A stretch of 64,000 nt of DNA from Bradyrhizobium sp. CCGUVB1N3 (lineage in GTDB: Bacteria; Pseudomonadota; Alphaproteobacteria; Rhizobiales; Xanthobacteraceae), in NCBI RefSeq assembly GCF_024199925.1, contig NZ_JANADR010000001.1, positions 8,869,501 through 8,933,500 on the forward strand, read 5' to 3'. Made by a program: the position numbers and the translations under genes. The notes under the pieces are model-generated. The model searched no databases, was not told where the DNA came from, and was given only the letters and a program-made list of their open reading frames with translations. Position 1 is the first letter of the stretch. The number at the start of each line of letters is the position of its first letter. Shown here in pieces: positions 23,794 through 31,874 of the stretch.

Positions 23794-26075
23794 GCGCGAT
23801 CGGAAAATCGCTGAAGCGGCTCGAAGACAAGCCGCTCCTGCTGGGGCAGGGGCGATTTGCGGCCGACTATCAGTTCGACAGACAATTGATTATGAGGGTC
23901 GTCCGCTCGCCCGTTGCGTTCGGCCGAATACTTTCGATCGACGCAGAGGATGCGCGAGCGATGCCGGGTGTCGTGGCGATCTGGACCGCCGCGGATGTCG
24001 CGGACATTCCGCTAATTGACTTTCGCATGACGCGCATCAAGGGGCTGGAGCCATACCGGCAGCCGGTTTTGGCGCGCGACTATGTGCGCTATGTAGGAGA
24101 GCCCGTCGCGCTCGTCTTCGCCGAAGATGTGTATCAAGCGGAGGACGCTGCGGATCTCGTCTTTTGCGACATAGACGAAGGAGTGGTGCACCTCGACGCA
24201 ACCGCACCTCCTGTCGAATTCATGCCGGAAACGTTGCCGGGGGTTCTGAGTGAGCCGGCGGTCATTACCAAGGCTTACGGAGAGCTGGATCAGGCCTTTG
24301 CGAAGGCAAGTCACGTTGTCGAGCTTGAGGTCGCCGTCGGCCGACATACAGGCGTGCCTATGGAGACACGCGGAGCGTTGGCTGTACATGACCCCAATAC
24401 TGGGGTGCTGACCATGTACGGCGCTGCCAAGGTCCCTCATTATAACCGCGACGCGATCGGCCGTATGTTGGGCCTTGAAAAGGGGGCGATCGAACTGAGC
24501 GAAGGCCATGTTGGGGGTGGTTTCGGCATCCGGGGGGAGCTGTATCCTGAGGACGTGTTGGTCTGCGCTGCCGCGTTGCGGCTCGGCCGGCCGGTGAAAT
24601 GGATCGAGGATCGACGCGAACATCTGCTCGCCGCCAACCATTCGAGAGATCAAGTCCATCGGCTACGTGCAGCAGTTGACGATAGGGGCTTCGTCCTGGG
24701 CCTAGAGGATGAGTTCTTCACGGATCAAGGCGCGTACGTGCGCACTCACGGAGGCACGGTCTCTGACCTCGCTGCGGCGCTTTTGCCCGGCCCTTATCTG
24801 ATCCCGGCCTATCGCGTGAATGGGCACATTCGCCTGACCAACAAGACGCCGTCTGGCACATATCGCGCGCCTGGCCGGTACGAAAGTACGTTCGCGCGCG
24901 AGAGATTGATGGATGTGATCGCGCATCGTTTGGGCCTCGATGCGGTGGAGGTGAGGCGCGTCAACCTCATTCCAGAAGATCGCATGCCGTACGACAGGAA
25001 GATCGATGCACTCGGCACTGAAGTCGTATACGACGCCGGAAAGTACCATGATCTTCTGGACAAGACCCTGGCTCATGTCGGTTACGACCAGTTGCGGGCC
25101 GAGGCCGCTGATCGCCGCTCCAAGGGTGAGCATGTTGGCATCGGGGTGGCGCTCTTCATTGAGAAGAGCGGCTTGGGACCTCGCGATCTCGTTAGAGCCA
25201 GGCTGCTGAAGGACGGGTCGATCGAAATCATAACCGGCGTCGCCTCTATCGGGCAGGGCGTCGAGACGATCGTGGCGCAGATCTGTGCGGAGGTGCTGTC
25301 CGTCGAAATCGAGCAAATATGCGTCGTCCACGGGCAGACCTCACGGATCGAGGTCGGATTGGGCGCCTTTGCGTCTCGGGTGACCGTTATGACGGGCTCC
25401 GCCGCCCAAATCGCATCGCGAGCGCTGCGCGACAAGATCCTGGCCGCCGCAGCGACACTTTTGCGGAAGGACTCCGCAGAGGATCTCACGCTCGTAGACG
25501 GGATGGTCCGGCTTCGGGATTCGAATACGACCCTTCAGCTTAGAGAGATCGCGGACCAAACGCCCGATATCATTGAGGCCGAAGGATGGTTCCATGCTGA
25601 TCACATGAATTACCCGTACGGCGTCCACGTCGCCAAGGTCCACGTCGATGATCAAACGTGGGGCGTCAAGATCGAGCGATACGTCGTCGGCTATGAGGTC
25701 GGCCGCGCGATCAACCCGGTACTGGTGCATGGCCAGATCGCTGGCGCCGCTGTCCAAGGGATTGGCGGGGCGTTGCTGGAAGAGTTCGTCTACGACGAAT
25801 CGGGCCAACCGCTTGCAACTAGTTTTGCCGACTACCTCATGCCGACGAGCAACGAAACCTGCCAGATCGAGATGTTCCTACGAGAAGATTGCCCGAGCCC
25901 TCAGAACCCGCTCGGCGTCCGTGGCGCAGGGGAAGGAGGCCTTACCGCGGTGGGCGCAGCCATCGGCGCTGCTGTTGACGATGCGTTGCAGTCGCCTGGG
26001 CTAGTCGATTGTCTTCCGATCGGGCCCAGCAAGTTGCACGCGATGGTGCACCAATATTCGCGAAATCGTGACTAG
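23790..26075 (+). CDS. Molybdenum hydroxylase, molybdopterin-binding large subunit 2
   Basis: The protein has 761 residues. The ATG at 23790 overlaps the Fe-S stop; the longer frame from 23724 only reads through that gene. It has GGGFGIRGELYPED, SGTYRAPGRYESTFARE, GVASIGQGVETIVAQI and the catalytic-Glu motif GAGEGGLTAVG. It is clearly paralogous to the first large subunit but diverged throughout, so it is not a recent duplicate. It may form an alternative enzyme with the same FAD and Fe-S subunits or act on the product of the first. Its end overlaps the convergent regulator gene. Confidence 0.9.
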   Translation: MSAIGKSLKRLEDKPLLLGQGRFAADYQFDRQLIMRVVRSPVAFGRILSIDAEDARAMPGVVAIWTAADVADIPLIDFRMTRIKGLEPYRQPVLARDYVRYVGEPVALVFAEDVYQAEDAADLVFCDIDEGVVHLDATAPPVEFMPETLPGVLSEPAVITKAYGELDQAFAKASHVVELEVAVGRHTGVPMETRGALAVHDPNTGVLTMYGAAKVPHYNRDAIGRMLGLEKGAIELSEGHVGGGFGIRGELYPEDVLVCAAALRLGRPVKWIEDRREHLLAANHSRDQVHRLRAAVDDRGFVLGLEDEFFTDQGAYVRTHGGTVSDLAAALLPGPYLIPAYRVNGHIRLTNKTPSGTYRAPGRYESTFARERLMDVIAHRLGLDAVEVRRVNLIPEDRMPYDRKIDALGTEVVYDAGKYHDLLDKTLAHVGYDQLRAEAADRRSKGEHVGIGVALFIEKSGLGPRDLVRARLLKDGSIEIITGVASIGQGVETIVAQICAEVLSVEIEQICVVHGQTSRIEVGLGAFASRVTVMTGSAAQIASRALRDKILAAAATLLRKDSAEDLTLVDGMVRLRDSNTTLQLREIADQTPDIIEAEGWFHADHMNYPYGVHVAKVHVDDQTWGVKIERYVVGYEVGRAINPVLVHGQIAGAAVQGIGGALLEEFVYDESGQPLATSFADYLMPTSNETCQIEMFLREDCPSPQNPLGVRGAGEGGLTAVGAAIGAAVDDALQSPGLVDCLPIGPSKLHAMVHQYSRNRD

Positions 26076-26680
26076 TCGCCTTTCAGGTTGATCCAAAGCG
26101 TCCTGACGCGCTTTGACCCGTTGTTCCAAAACCTGTGAGGTCGCTTCGACTCAAAGGAGATCAAGTCGCCAGCCTTGAGTTGGTAGGTCACGTTTTCGAG
26201 CTCGACCGTAAGCTGCCCCTCGAGAACAAAGCCATATTCAAACCCGGCGTGGGCACCGCGCTTGAGTGAGCTCCCCGTGTCGGGCTCATATTCATTCATG
26301 GCGAGCGAGATTCCGCGCGCGCGATCTTCGCGCAAGACGCGTCTAACTACGTTTTGGGCGGTCTTTACGAACGGCTGATCAGCCGCGCGAACAACTATAC
26401 GCTCGTCATCCGCTTGATCGGTGACGATCAACTCGGACATGGTGACATTGAGCGCGTTCGCAATAACGATCAGGGATTGGATGGACGGCGCAGCCCTTCC
26501 GCGCTCAACCAAACTTAGCATCGAGGGGCTGAGATCGCTTGCTTCGGCCAAATCCTGGAGCGTCATCTCGCGCTCCTGCCTCAGAGTGCGCAAGCGATTG
26601 CCGATCGCGGCGACGACCGCATTCGATGCATCTTCCGCCGTCTCAACCGCGACATCCTTCGTTCGAGCCACTTCAGTCAC
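26072..26680 (-). CDS. XRE-family regulator with cupin domain, copy 1
   Basis: The protein has 202 residues: an N-terminal HTH_3 ([19 protein letters not shown], then [17 protein letters not shown]) and a C-terminal cupin ([37 protein letters not shown]). Such proteins sense a small ligand through the cupin and control catabolic or transport genes. It is nearly identical over its length to the regulator at 34222. It is divergent from the cupin-nitrilase operon and shares a 113-bp region that holds a TTCAA/TTGAA dyad. Confidence 0.9.
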   Translation of the reverse strand: MTEVARTKDVAVETAEDASNAVVAAIGNRLRTLRQEREMTLQDLAEASDLSPSMLSLVERGRAAPSIQSLIVIANALNVTMSELIVTDQADDERIVVRAADQPFVKTAQNVVRRVLREDRARGISLAMNEYEPDTGSSLKRGAHAGFEYGFVLEGQLTVELENVTYQLKAGDLISFESKRPHRFWNNGSKRVRTLWINLKGD

Positions 26681-26740
26681 CTTTTCCGAGTTGCCTGCCC
26701 AAAAAATCGTAGCCGCTCTTGCCCAACGAGGATTGTGCTT

Positions 26741-26775
26741 TTCAATTCTATTGTATAAGTTTGAATACAGTTGAA
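26741..26775. promoter_or_regulatory. Candidate operator: imperfect dyad with TTCAA / TTGAA ends
   Basis: The arms start TTCAATTCTATTGTA (26741-26755) and, read on the other strand from 26775, TTCAACTGTATTCAA; 11 of 15 positions agree. The right arm TTGAATACAGTTGAA resembles TTCAATATCTGTTGAA at 33994-34009 near the paralogous regulator. It lies between divergent start codons, close to the expected promoters. Confidence 0.5.
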
Positions 26776-26793
26776 AAAGGAGCGAAATCCAGC

Positions 26794-27171
26794 ATGGGTG
26801 AGGCGATCCAAGTCATCGACGCTAGTCACTCCCAAGAGATACCTATCGTAGAGGGTGTCGGCAACGCCAAAGTCGTGATTTGGCCAGGGATGGGCGCATT
26901 CCATCGTACTTTTCAGCTCATTACGCTGGGTGAGCATTCGAAGACAGTGCAGCTCTGCCACCCGAAAAGCGACGCCGCCTACTACGTCGTCACGGGGCAG
27001 GGCGTGGTGATCGACATTGGGACTGGTGCGACCCAAGAATTGGGCGAGGGCGGTATGGTGCACATCGATGCCAATGACCGCTATCAATTCGTCGCGAGTT
27101 CTTCCGGTATGAAGATCCTCGGCGGTCCATGTCCCGCCGATGAGAGCCTTTACGCTGGCTTGTCGAACTGA
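26794..27171 (+). CDS. Cupin-fold protein 1, probably without a metal site
   Basis: The protein has 125 residues from the ATG at 26794, preceded by AAGGAGC. The jelly-roll pattern VVIWPGMGAFHRTFQLITLG, AAYYVVTGQGVVIDIG and GGMVHIDANDRYQFV fits a cupin, but the usual HxH and Glu metal ligands are mostly missing (only LCHPKSDAA). The next gene encodes a second cupin that keeps them. The WPG.GA segment is common to both, so they are likely old duplicates that may pair. It is the first gene of an operon with hydrolases. Confidence 0.75.
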   Translation: MGEAIQVIDASHSQEIPIVEGVGNAKVVIWPGMGAFHRTFQLITLGEHSKTVQLCHPKSDAAYYVVTGQGVVIDIGTGATQELGEGGMVHIDANDRYQFVASSSGMKILGGPCPADESLYAGLSN

Positions 27172-27182
27172 GGGGCGGGACC

Positions 27183-27584
27183 ATGGCAATCAGAGTCTTT
27201 CACCGGGATCATCCCACACTTCGTCTGTCGTTTATCTCCAAGGATGCGCGGTTCGTGATCTGGCCGGGCACGGGTGCTTGGACGGCAAATCTGAACTATG
27301 TCGTGCTCGAGCCGGGTGAGGCGAATGTGCCTCATATTCATACGATCTCCGAAGACACGATATTTATTCTTGAGGGTTCGGGAACCGCGCACGATTATAC
27401 GAACGACATTCATCTGCCCTTCCACGCGGGATGCGCAGTGCATGTGCCGATCGGCGTCAAACACGCGATAGCGGCCGACCGTGGCGTCGAAGTTGTGAGT
27501 GTTGGTGGGCCAGCGCCGGCAGACGTCCCGCTACTTAAGAAGGTTGGCGCGCTGCCCCCGGATTCGGAGCCCCCCAGCCGGTGA
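27183..27584 (+). CDS. Cupin-fold protein 2 with metal ligands
   Basis: The protein has 133 residues. Motif 1 is PHIHTISEDTIFILEGSG (two His and Glu) and motif 2 is HVPIGVKHAI (His), the usual metal-binding set. It shares FVIWPGTGAW with the preceding cupin. Activity is not predictable; ring-opening, isomerase or aminohydrolase functions all occur. It starts 11 bases after the previous gene and its stop overlaps the GTG start of the nitrilase-type gene. Confidence 0.8.
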   Translation: MAIRVFHRDHPTLRLSFISKDARFVIWPGTGAWTANLNYVVLEPGEANVPHIHTISEDTIFILEGSGTAHDYTNDIHLPFHAGCAVHVPIGVKHAIAADRGVEVVSVGGPAPADVPLLKKVGALPPDSEPPSR

Positions 27585-28423
27585 AGATCGCGGTCGCTCA
27601 GTTCAGGGCTGAAGCCTTCAAACCTCAGGCTAATCGCGAGCGCGCCGTTGGCTACGTTGAGGGTGCTGCCAGGCGCGGAGCGCGACTTGTGGTTCTGCCC
27701 GAGCTAGTCGTCTCGGGATATGCCCTAGATGCCGAGCGTCTCGCCGAAGTTGCGGAGGCATTCGAAGGGCCAACGCTCAAGCGATGGACATCGGCGGCAT
27801 CTGAGCACGGCGTTTTGATCGCGGGTGGATTCTGCGAGAAAAGCAACGGTAAGCTCTATAATTCCGCAATGCTTGTTGGCCCCAGCGGCCCGCTCCTGCA
27901 TTATCGTAAGCTTCATCTGTTCGACCGAGAGAGGCGTGTCTTCTCACCTGGGGATCTTGGACTTCCTGTCGCGAAAACCGAGATCGGAACTGTCGGGCTC
28001 TGTGTCTGCTACGATCTAAGATTTGTTGAGGTCGCGCGGCTCTTATCTCTTCAAGGCGCAGATCTGCTTGCAGTGCCGACGGCATGGGTTGGCGGCTTTG
28101 ATCGAACAACGCATGACAAAGAGGGCTTTATAACCCAGGCCCGCGGTGCAGTCGTTCAGGCCAATCTGAATCAAGTCTATGTCGCTTGCGCCTCGCAGTC
28201 CGGCGTACTCGGCGATCAGCGGTTCTTGGGTAATTCTCTCGTCGTCGATCCTTTCGGGAGAGTGTTGGCAGGTCCGCTGGATGAAGCGTCCGAGCAGCTC
28301 ATGGTTGTCGAGTACGACCCCGATGCGGCGGCGGCAGCTCGACATCGATCCGAACTGGTGAACCCGCGCGATGACCGCCGGACCGACGTCTATGCCGTGA
28401 AGATCGGGGACCGAGTACTCTAA
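27581..28423 (+). CDS. Carbon-nitrogen hydrolase (nitrilase superfamily amidase)
   Basis: The protein has 280 residues with the catalytic Glu-Lys-Cys: E41 in VVLPELVVSGY, K110 in LHYRKLHLFDRE and C143 in LCVCYDLRF. This branch contains omega-amidases and N-carbamoyl-amine hydrolases, not true nitrilases. In this context it would release ammonia, or CO2 plus ammonia, from a linear amide or ureido product of ring opening. The GTG start overlaps the preceding stop, showing coupling with the cupin. Confidence 0.85.
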   Translation: MKIAVAQFRAEAFKPQANRERAVGYVEGAARRGARLVVLPELVVSGYALDAERLAEVAEAFEGPTLKRWTSAASEHGVLIAGGFCEKSNGKLYNSAMLVGPSGPLLHYRKLHLFDRERRVFSPGDLGLPVAKTEIGTVGLCVCYDLRFVEVARLLSLQGADLLAVPTAWVGGFDRTTHDKEGFITQARGAVVQANLNQVYVACASQSGVLGDQRFLGNSLVVDPFGRVLAGPLDEASEQLMVVEYDPDAAAAARHRSELVNPRDDRRTDVYAVKIGDRVL

Positions 28424-28441
28424 GAATGTTGGATGTAGGCC

Positions 28442-29053
28442 ATGGAAATCAAACAGAATTTCGTCGTTTCGCAACCGCTCGCGGCGGTTTGGAGTTTCTT
28501 CCACGACGTCCCCAGCGTGGCAGAGTGTCTTCCAGGTGCGAAGTATCTAGGCACGAAGGATGACGGCACGCTCAGCGGCAAGGTCTCCGCGAAGGTAGGG
28601 CCTTTCCAGGCGAGCTTCGAGGGCGAGGCCAAAGTCAAGTACGACGAAGGAGCCAAGAAGGTCGAGTTCGAAGGCAAAGGCGTTGACCGCAAGGGCGCCA
28701 GTCGCGGGAAGATGGCGATGAAGTGCGAGCTTCTTCCGGAAGGTGATGCGACGCGGGTCGTTGTGGTCGCCGACGTCCAGCTTTCCGGTGGCATCGCGCA
28801 GTTCGGCAGGACTGGCCTGCTGACCGAAATCGCAAATCAACTTGTCGCGGAATTCGTGAACAATGCCGAGGTTGAGCTTGCGAGGCGGAACGCTCCGGCT
28901 AATGCCGACGGCGTTCCTCAGGCATCGGCGCCTTCAGACGTCGCCCAGACGATGCCGCGTGGGGCTGGAGCGGTAAAGCCACTCAATACAACCTCCCTGT
29001 TTTTCGCTGCCTTGAAGGGATGGTTGGGATCCTTCTTCAAGAAAGCGGCCTAA
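28442..29053 (+). CDS. CoxG family protein (SRPBCC fold)
   Basis: The protein has 203 residues. The N-terminal 150 are a CoxG/START-like domain (FVVSQPLAAVWSFFHDV, CLPGAKYL, GPFQASFEGEAKVKYD, GGIAQFGRTGLL). The tail after 155 is Pro/Ala-rich and ends in a hydrophobic-basic segment (SLFFAALKGWLGSFFKKAA) that can attach to the membrane. CoxG proteins recruit molybdenum hydroxylases of the CO dehydrogenase type to the membrane or help their maturation, so it fits the enzyme at 20-26 kb. Confidence 0.85.
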   Translation: MEIKQNFVVSQPLAAVWSFFHDVPSVAECLPGAKYLGTKDDGTLSGKVSAKVGPFQASFEGEAKVKYDEGAKKVEFEGKGVDRKGASRGKMAMKCELLPEGDATRVVVVADVQLSGGIAQFGRTGLLTEIANQLVAEFVNNAEVELARRNAPANADGVPQASAPSDVAQTMPRGAGAVKPLNTTSLFFAALKGWLGSFFKKAA

Positions 29054-29083
29054 TCGATCAACGAAACTAAAGGAATTTGTACG

Positions 29084-29974
29084 ATGAAGATCGTCGACAT
29101 GTCTCATCTAATGAACGTACATACCCCCGGTTGGGTCGGGTACGCGGGCAACAAGATGTACTATGCGCAGAATCTGCAGACGATCCACATCGTCGCCCAG
29201 CGTATCGACACCGCTTTGCATGTGGGAACGCACATCGACGGTGCAATGCACGGTACCGATGGCATGGGCGATATGGCGTCCTATCCTCTGGATTTTCTGG
29301 TCGGTCCGGGAGCAGTGGTCGATGTCTCGAAACATATGGAAGATTGGGCGGTCATCACGCCCGAGATGATCGAAAGTGCACCTGTTGAGGTAAAGGACGG
29401 GGACATCCTGATCATCCACACCGGCTGGCACCGTTACTGGGAAGGAAAGCCTCAGCAGGACCTCGTGAAATACTTCTGCATGCATCCCGGTGGAAAGCAG
29501 GAACTCCTCGATTGGATGCTCAAGAAGAAGATCAAGTGGTTCGGTATCGATTGCGGCTCCGGCGATCACGCAATGAACACGACAATCCGCCGCATGCGGC
29601 CGGACCTGGCCAAGCAGTTCGAAGCTAAGGTCGGCATGACTTGCGACGAATTCTTCGGAAAGAACTCCTATACGCACAAGCGCAGTGGTCGGAAAGTGGT
29701 GGAAGATTACTTCCCCTTCCATTCGCAGGCCTTCCAGGAGGGTCTCATCCACGCTGAAAACGTGGGAGGCGACATCGAGCTCATGCTGAATCAACGTGCC
29801 GTCATCGGTGCCTTCCCCTGGCGTTACGAGGGGCTGGAAGCCTGCCCCTGCCGCATCGTCTGCTTCCAGGGCATCGAGGAAAACGTCGAAGCCGTTGGCG
29901 ATGTCGCTAAGGCGATCTTCGGTCCGCGGCAGATCCCTTCAGGAATGATGTCTGGCGGACCGGACGGTCGCTGA
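29084..29974 (+). CDS. Cyclase-family hydrolase (kynurenine formamidase-like)
   Basis: The protein has 296 residues with the metal motif HVGTHID (H46, H50, D52) of the PF04199 family, whose members hydrolyse formamides, cyclic imides or lactams (kynurenine formamidase, isatin hydrolase). A second likely metal or active-site His lies in HTGWHRYW. At 296 residues it is longer than the bacterial formamidases (about 210), closer to isatin-hydrolase-like enzymes. It is the best candidate for the ring-opening step after hydroxylation. A terminator follows. Confidence 0.85.
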   Translation: MKIVDMSHLMNVHTPGWVGYAGNKMYYAQNLQTIHIVAQRIDTALHVGTHIDGAMHGTDGMGDMASYPLDFLVGPGAVVDVSKHMEDWAVITPEMIESAPVEVKDGDILIIHTGWHRYWEGKPQQDLVKYFCMHPGGKQELLDWMLKKKIKWFGIDCGSGDHAMNTTIRRMRPDLAKQFEAKVGMTCDEFFGKNSYTHKRSGRKVVEDYFPFHSQAFQEGLIHAENVGGDIELMLNQRAVIGAFPWRYEGLEACPCRIVCFQGIEENVEAVGDVAKAIFGPRQIPSGMMSGGPDGR

Positions 29975-30001
29975 CGGACTAGACAGTTAGGCGGGGGAGG
30001 C

Positions 30002-30037
30002 GAGGGGCTCTTTTTCGAAGGGGCCCCTCTTTCGTTT
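30002..30037 (+). terminator. Rho-independent terminator of the cupin-cyclase operon
   Basis: GAGGGGC (30002-30008) and GCCCCTC (30023-30029) form a stem; the inner loop can extend the helix (CTTT with AAGG). TTTCGTTTT follows. It lies 30 bases after the cyclase gene. Confidence 0.8.
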
Positions 30038-30116
30038 TCACTAATGCCTGGCGTGGCCGAGATGTGGCTGATCCAGTCGGAGGTCGCAAAACGATCAGTT
30101 TGACCTCAAAATAACC

Positions 30117-30146
30117 TTGTCAATACTATTAAAGTGATTTTAATAT
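30117..30146 (+). promoter_or_regulatory. Promoter with overlapping dyad for the NCS2 permease
   Basis: TTGTCA (30117-30122) and TAATAT (30141-30146) are separated by 18 bases and look like a sigma-70 promoter. A perfect inverted repeat TATTAAA (30127-30133) / TTTAATA (30139-30145) lies over the spacer and the -10, a good place for a repressor. Confidence 0.5.
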
Positions 30147-30270
30147 CATCAAAGTTTCACGCAGGGGCTGCGGTTCGACTGTTTCATTGCTTCGCTATCA
30201 CTCCGAAAAACGGTTCGTTGGCGGCGCGGTGTTCGAAGCGACTGTGCAATACATCGAGGGGGAGGAGTTA

Positions 30271-31656
30271 ATGGAACAAGTACGACACATGAAAGTGGGA
30301 AAAGCCCTGGCGAGCGAAGGTGACGCCCACGCTTCCGACCTCATCGAGCTTCGTTACGGCGTAGAAGACAAGCCGCCGTTCATCCCCCTGGTGCTATTCG
30401 GCCTCCAGCACGTCTTGATCATGTTCTCCAACGTGATGGTCACACCGCTAGTACTCGGCCAGATGTTGGACCTTTCCCCCGAGATGCGCTCGACACTCTT
30501 TTCTGGCGTCATGCTCGGATGCGGCGTAGGGACGGTAATTTCTTCGATTGGGATCTTCTGGGTCGGCGCTCGGCTTCCGCTATTGCTTGGTACCTATACT
30601 GTCTACCTCGCGCCAGCCATAGCCATCGGGAAAGTTCAGGGGCTTGGCGCCGTCACCGTAGCGATGATCCTGGGTGGTCTTATGTTGTTGATCATCAGTC
30701 CGTTCATCGGAAGGCTTCGGGCGTTGTTTCCCCCAGTCGTTATCGGCATTCTTCTTGTCGTGACCGGCCTCTCGCTCATGAGAATCGCCACCAACGTCGC
30801 ACTCGGGGCGAATACTCCGTATTTCGGCAAAACCATCACGATCTTCTTTCTGATCGGCAGCGTTGTCCTGATCGGGTTCATCGCAAACTTGCGCCAAAAG
30901 GTTGTGAAATCGCTTTCCGTACTTTTTGCCGTAATCGCAATCTATCTTGTTGGCATGGCCATCGGCTTTGGTGATTTCTCGACGATAACCAAAGCCCCTT
31001 GGGTCCGGCTCCCGACGCTACTCCCATATGGCTTCGCATGGCCCGACTCCGCCGGATTGACTACGATTCTCGTCGATCACCTCGTCGCCGCCGTCTACAC
31101 CATGAGCATTACGCTCGCTCTCTGCGCAATGGTCGGTATCGACCAGTCGGGGCTGCGTATCCGGGGCGCCGTCGCTGGTGATGGCCTCGGTTCGGTCTTG
31201 GCAGCACTCTTCGGGGGTGTCTCGCTCATCTCTTACGACCAAAACGTCGGCGCAATCTCCCTTACGGGCGTGGCCAGTCGTTTCGTCGTCGCAATGGCTG
31301 GCGTCATTCTTATCATGATCGCCTTCTTTCCAAAGCTCGGAGCGGTCGTCGGCATCATTCCAGCATTCATGTTGGGCGGGCCGCTCCTGTTCATGTTCGG
31401 AATGATCGTCGTGGTAGGAGTCAAGATCCTCTCTACCATGGCACTCAGCCAGCGAGACGTTCTTCTGATTGCTATCTCGGTCGGCCTGAGTATGATCACC
31501 AACTTCGCACCTCCGGCGGTATTCGAAACCATCTCCCCAACTGTTCGAATCCTGGCGACTGACGGCATGGTGATAGGCACCTTAGCGGCTGTCCTGCTGA
31601 ACCTTATCTTGCCGGCAGGCGCCGCCGATGTTCCGGCGAAAAGTCTCGCTCGATAG
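30271..31656 (+). CDS. NCS2-family nucleobase permease (uracil/xanthine type)
   Basis: The protein has 461 residues from the ATG at 30271, which has GGGGGAGGAG five bases upstream; the in-frame start at 30187 lacks this. It has about 12 to 14 membrane segments and the family segments VPLVLFGLQHVLIMFSN-like near the N-terminus (here IPLVLFGLQHVLIMFSN), a GTYTVYLAP helix and ISYDQNVGAISLTGVASR, the substrate loop of uracil/xanthine permeases. It gives the island a second route of uptake besides the BMP importer and strengthens the idea of a purine- or pyrimidine-like substrate. Confidence 0.9.
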   Translation: MEQVRHMKVGKALASEGDAHASDLIELRYGVEDKPPFIPLVLFGLQHVLIMFSNVMVTPLVLGQMLDLSPEMRSTLFSGVMLGCGVGTVISSIGIFWVGARLPLLLGTYTVYLAPAIAIGKVQGLGAVTVAMILGGLMLLIISPFIGRLRALFPPVVIGILLVVTGLSLMRIATNVALGANTPYFGKTITIFFLIGSVVLIGFIANLRQKVVKSLSVLFAVIAIYLVGMAIGFGDFSTITKAPWVRLPTLLPYGFAWPDSAGLTTILVDHLVAAVYTMSITLALCAMVGIDQSGLRIRGAVAGDGLGSVLAALFGGVSLISYDQNVGAISLTGVASRFVVAMAGVILIMIAFFPKLGAVVGIIPAFMLGGPLLFMFGMIVVVGVKILSTMALSQRDVLLIAISVGLSMITNFAPPAVFETISPTVRILATDGMVIGTLAAVLLNLILPAGAADVPAKSLAR

Positions 31657-31710
31657 AGCTGGCTTTACGACCCGGCAAAGGGCCACTGCGATTGTGCTCC
31701 TCGGCACGCG

Positions 31711-31735
31711 CAGTGGCTGCCAGCGGGAGCCACTG
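31711..31735. repeat. Perfect 8-bp stem-loop after the permease gene
   Basis: CAGTGGCT (31711-31718) and AGCCACTG (31728-31735) with a 9-base loop. No T-run follows; it may slow transcription between the convergent permease and SDR genes. Confidence 0.4.
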
Positions 31736-31874
31736 AAAGGATTGGTTTCGGTCACGTGTGGTGCGCTATCCGGCTCTCCAGCGCCTGCCGCGCACGTCAG
31801 CCATTGCCTCGAGGTCGGCGCCATAGAGATCGGAGGCCGCTATGCAGTTAGGGGAGCGACACGCGCGCAGTCAT

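Noticed and set aside
21014..26075. True aerobic CO dehydrogenase
   Set aside because: Neither large subunit has the AYRCSFR active-site loop of CoxL, although CoxG is present; a general molybdenum hydroxylase is the safer call.
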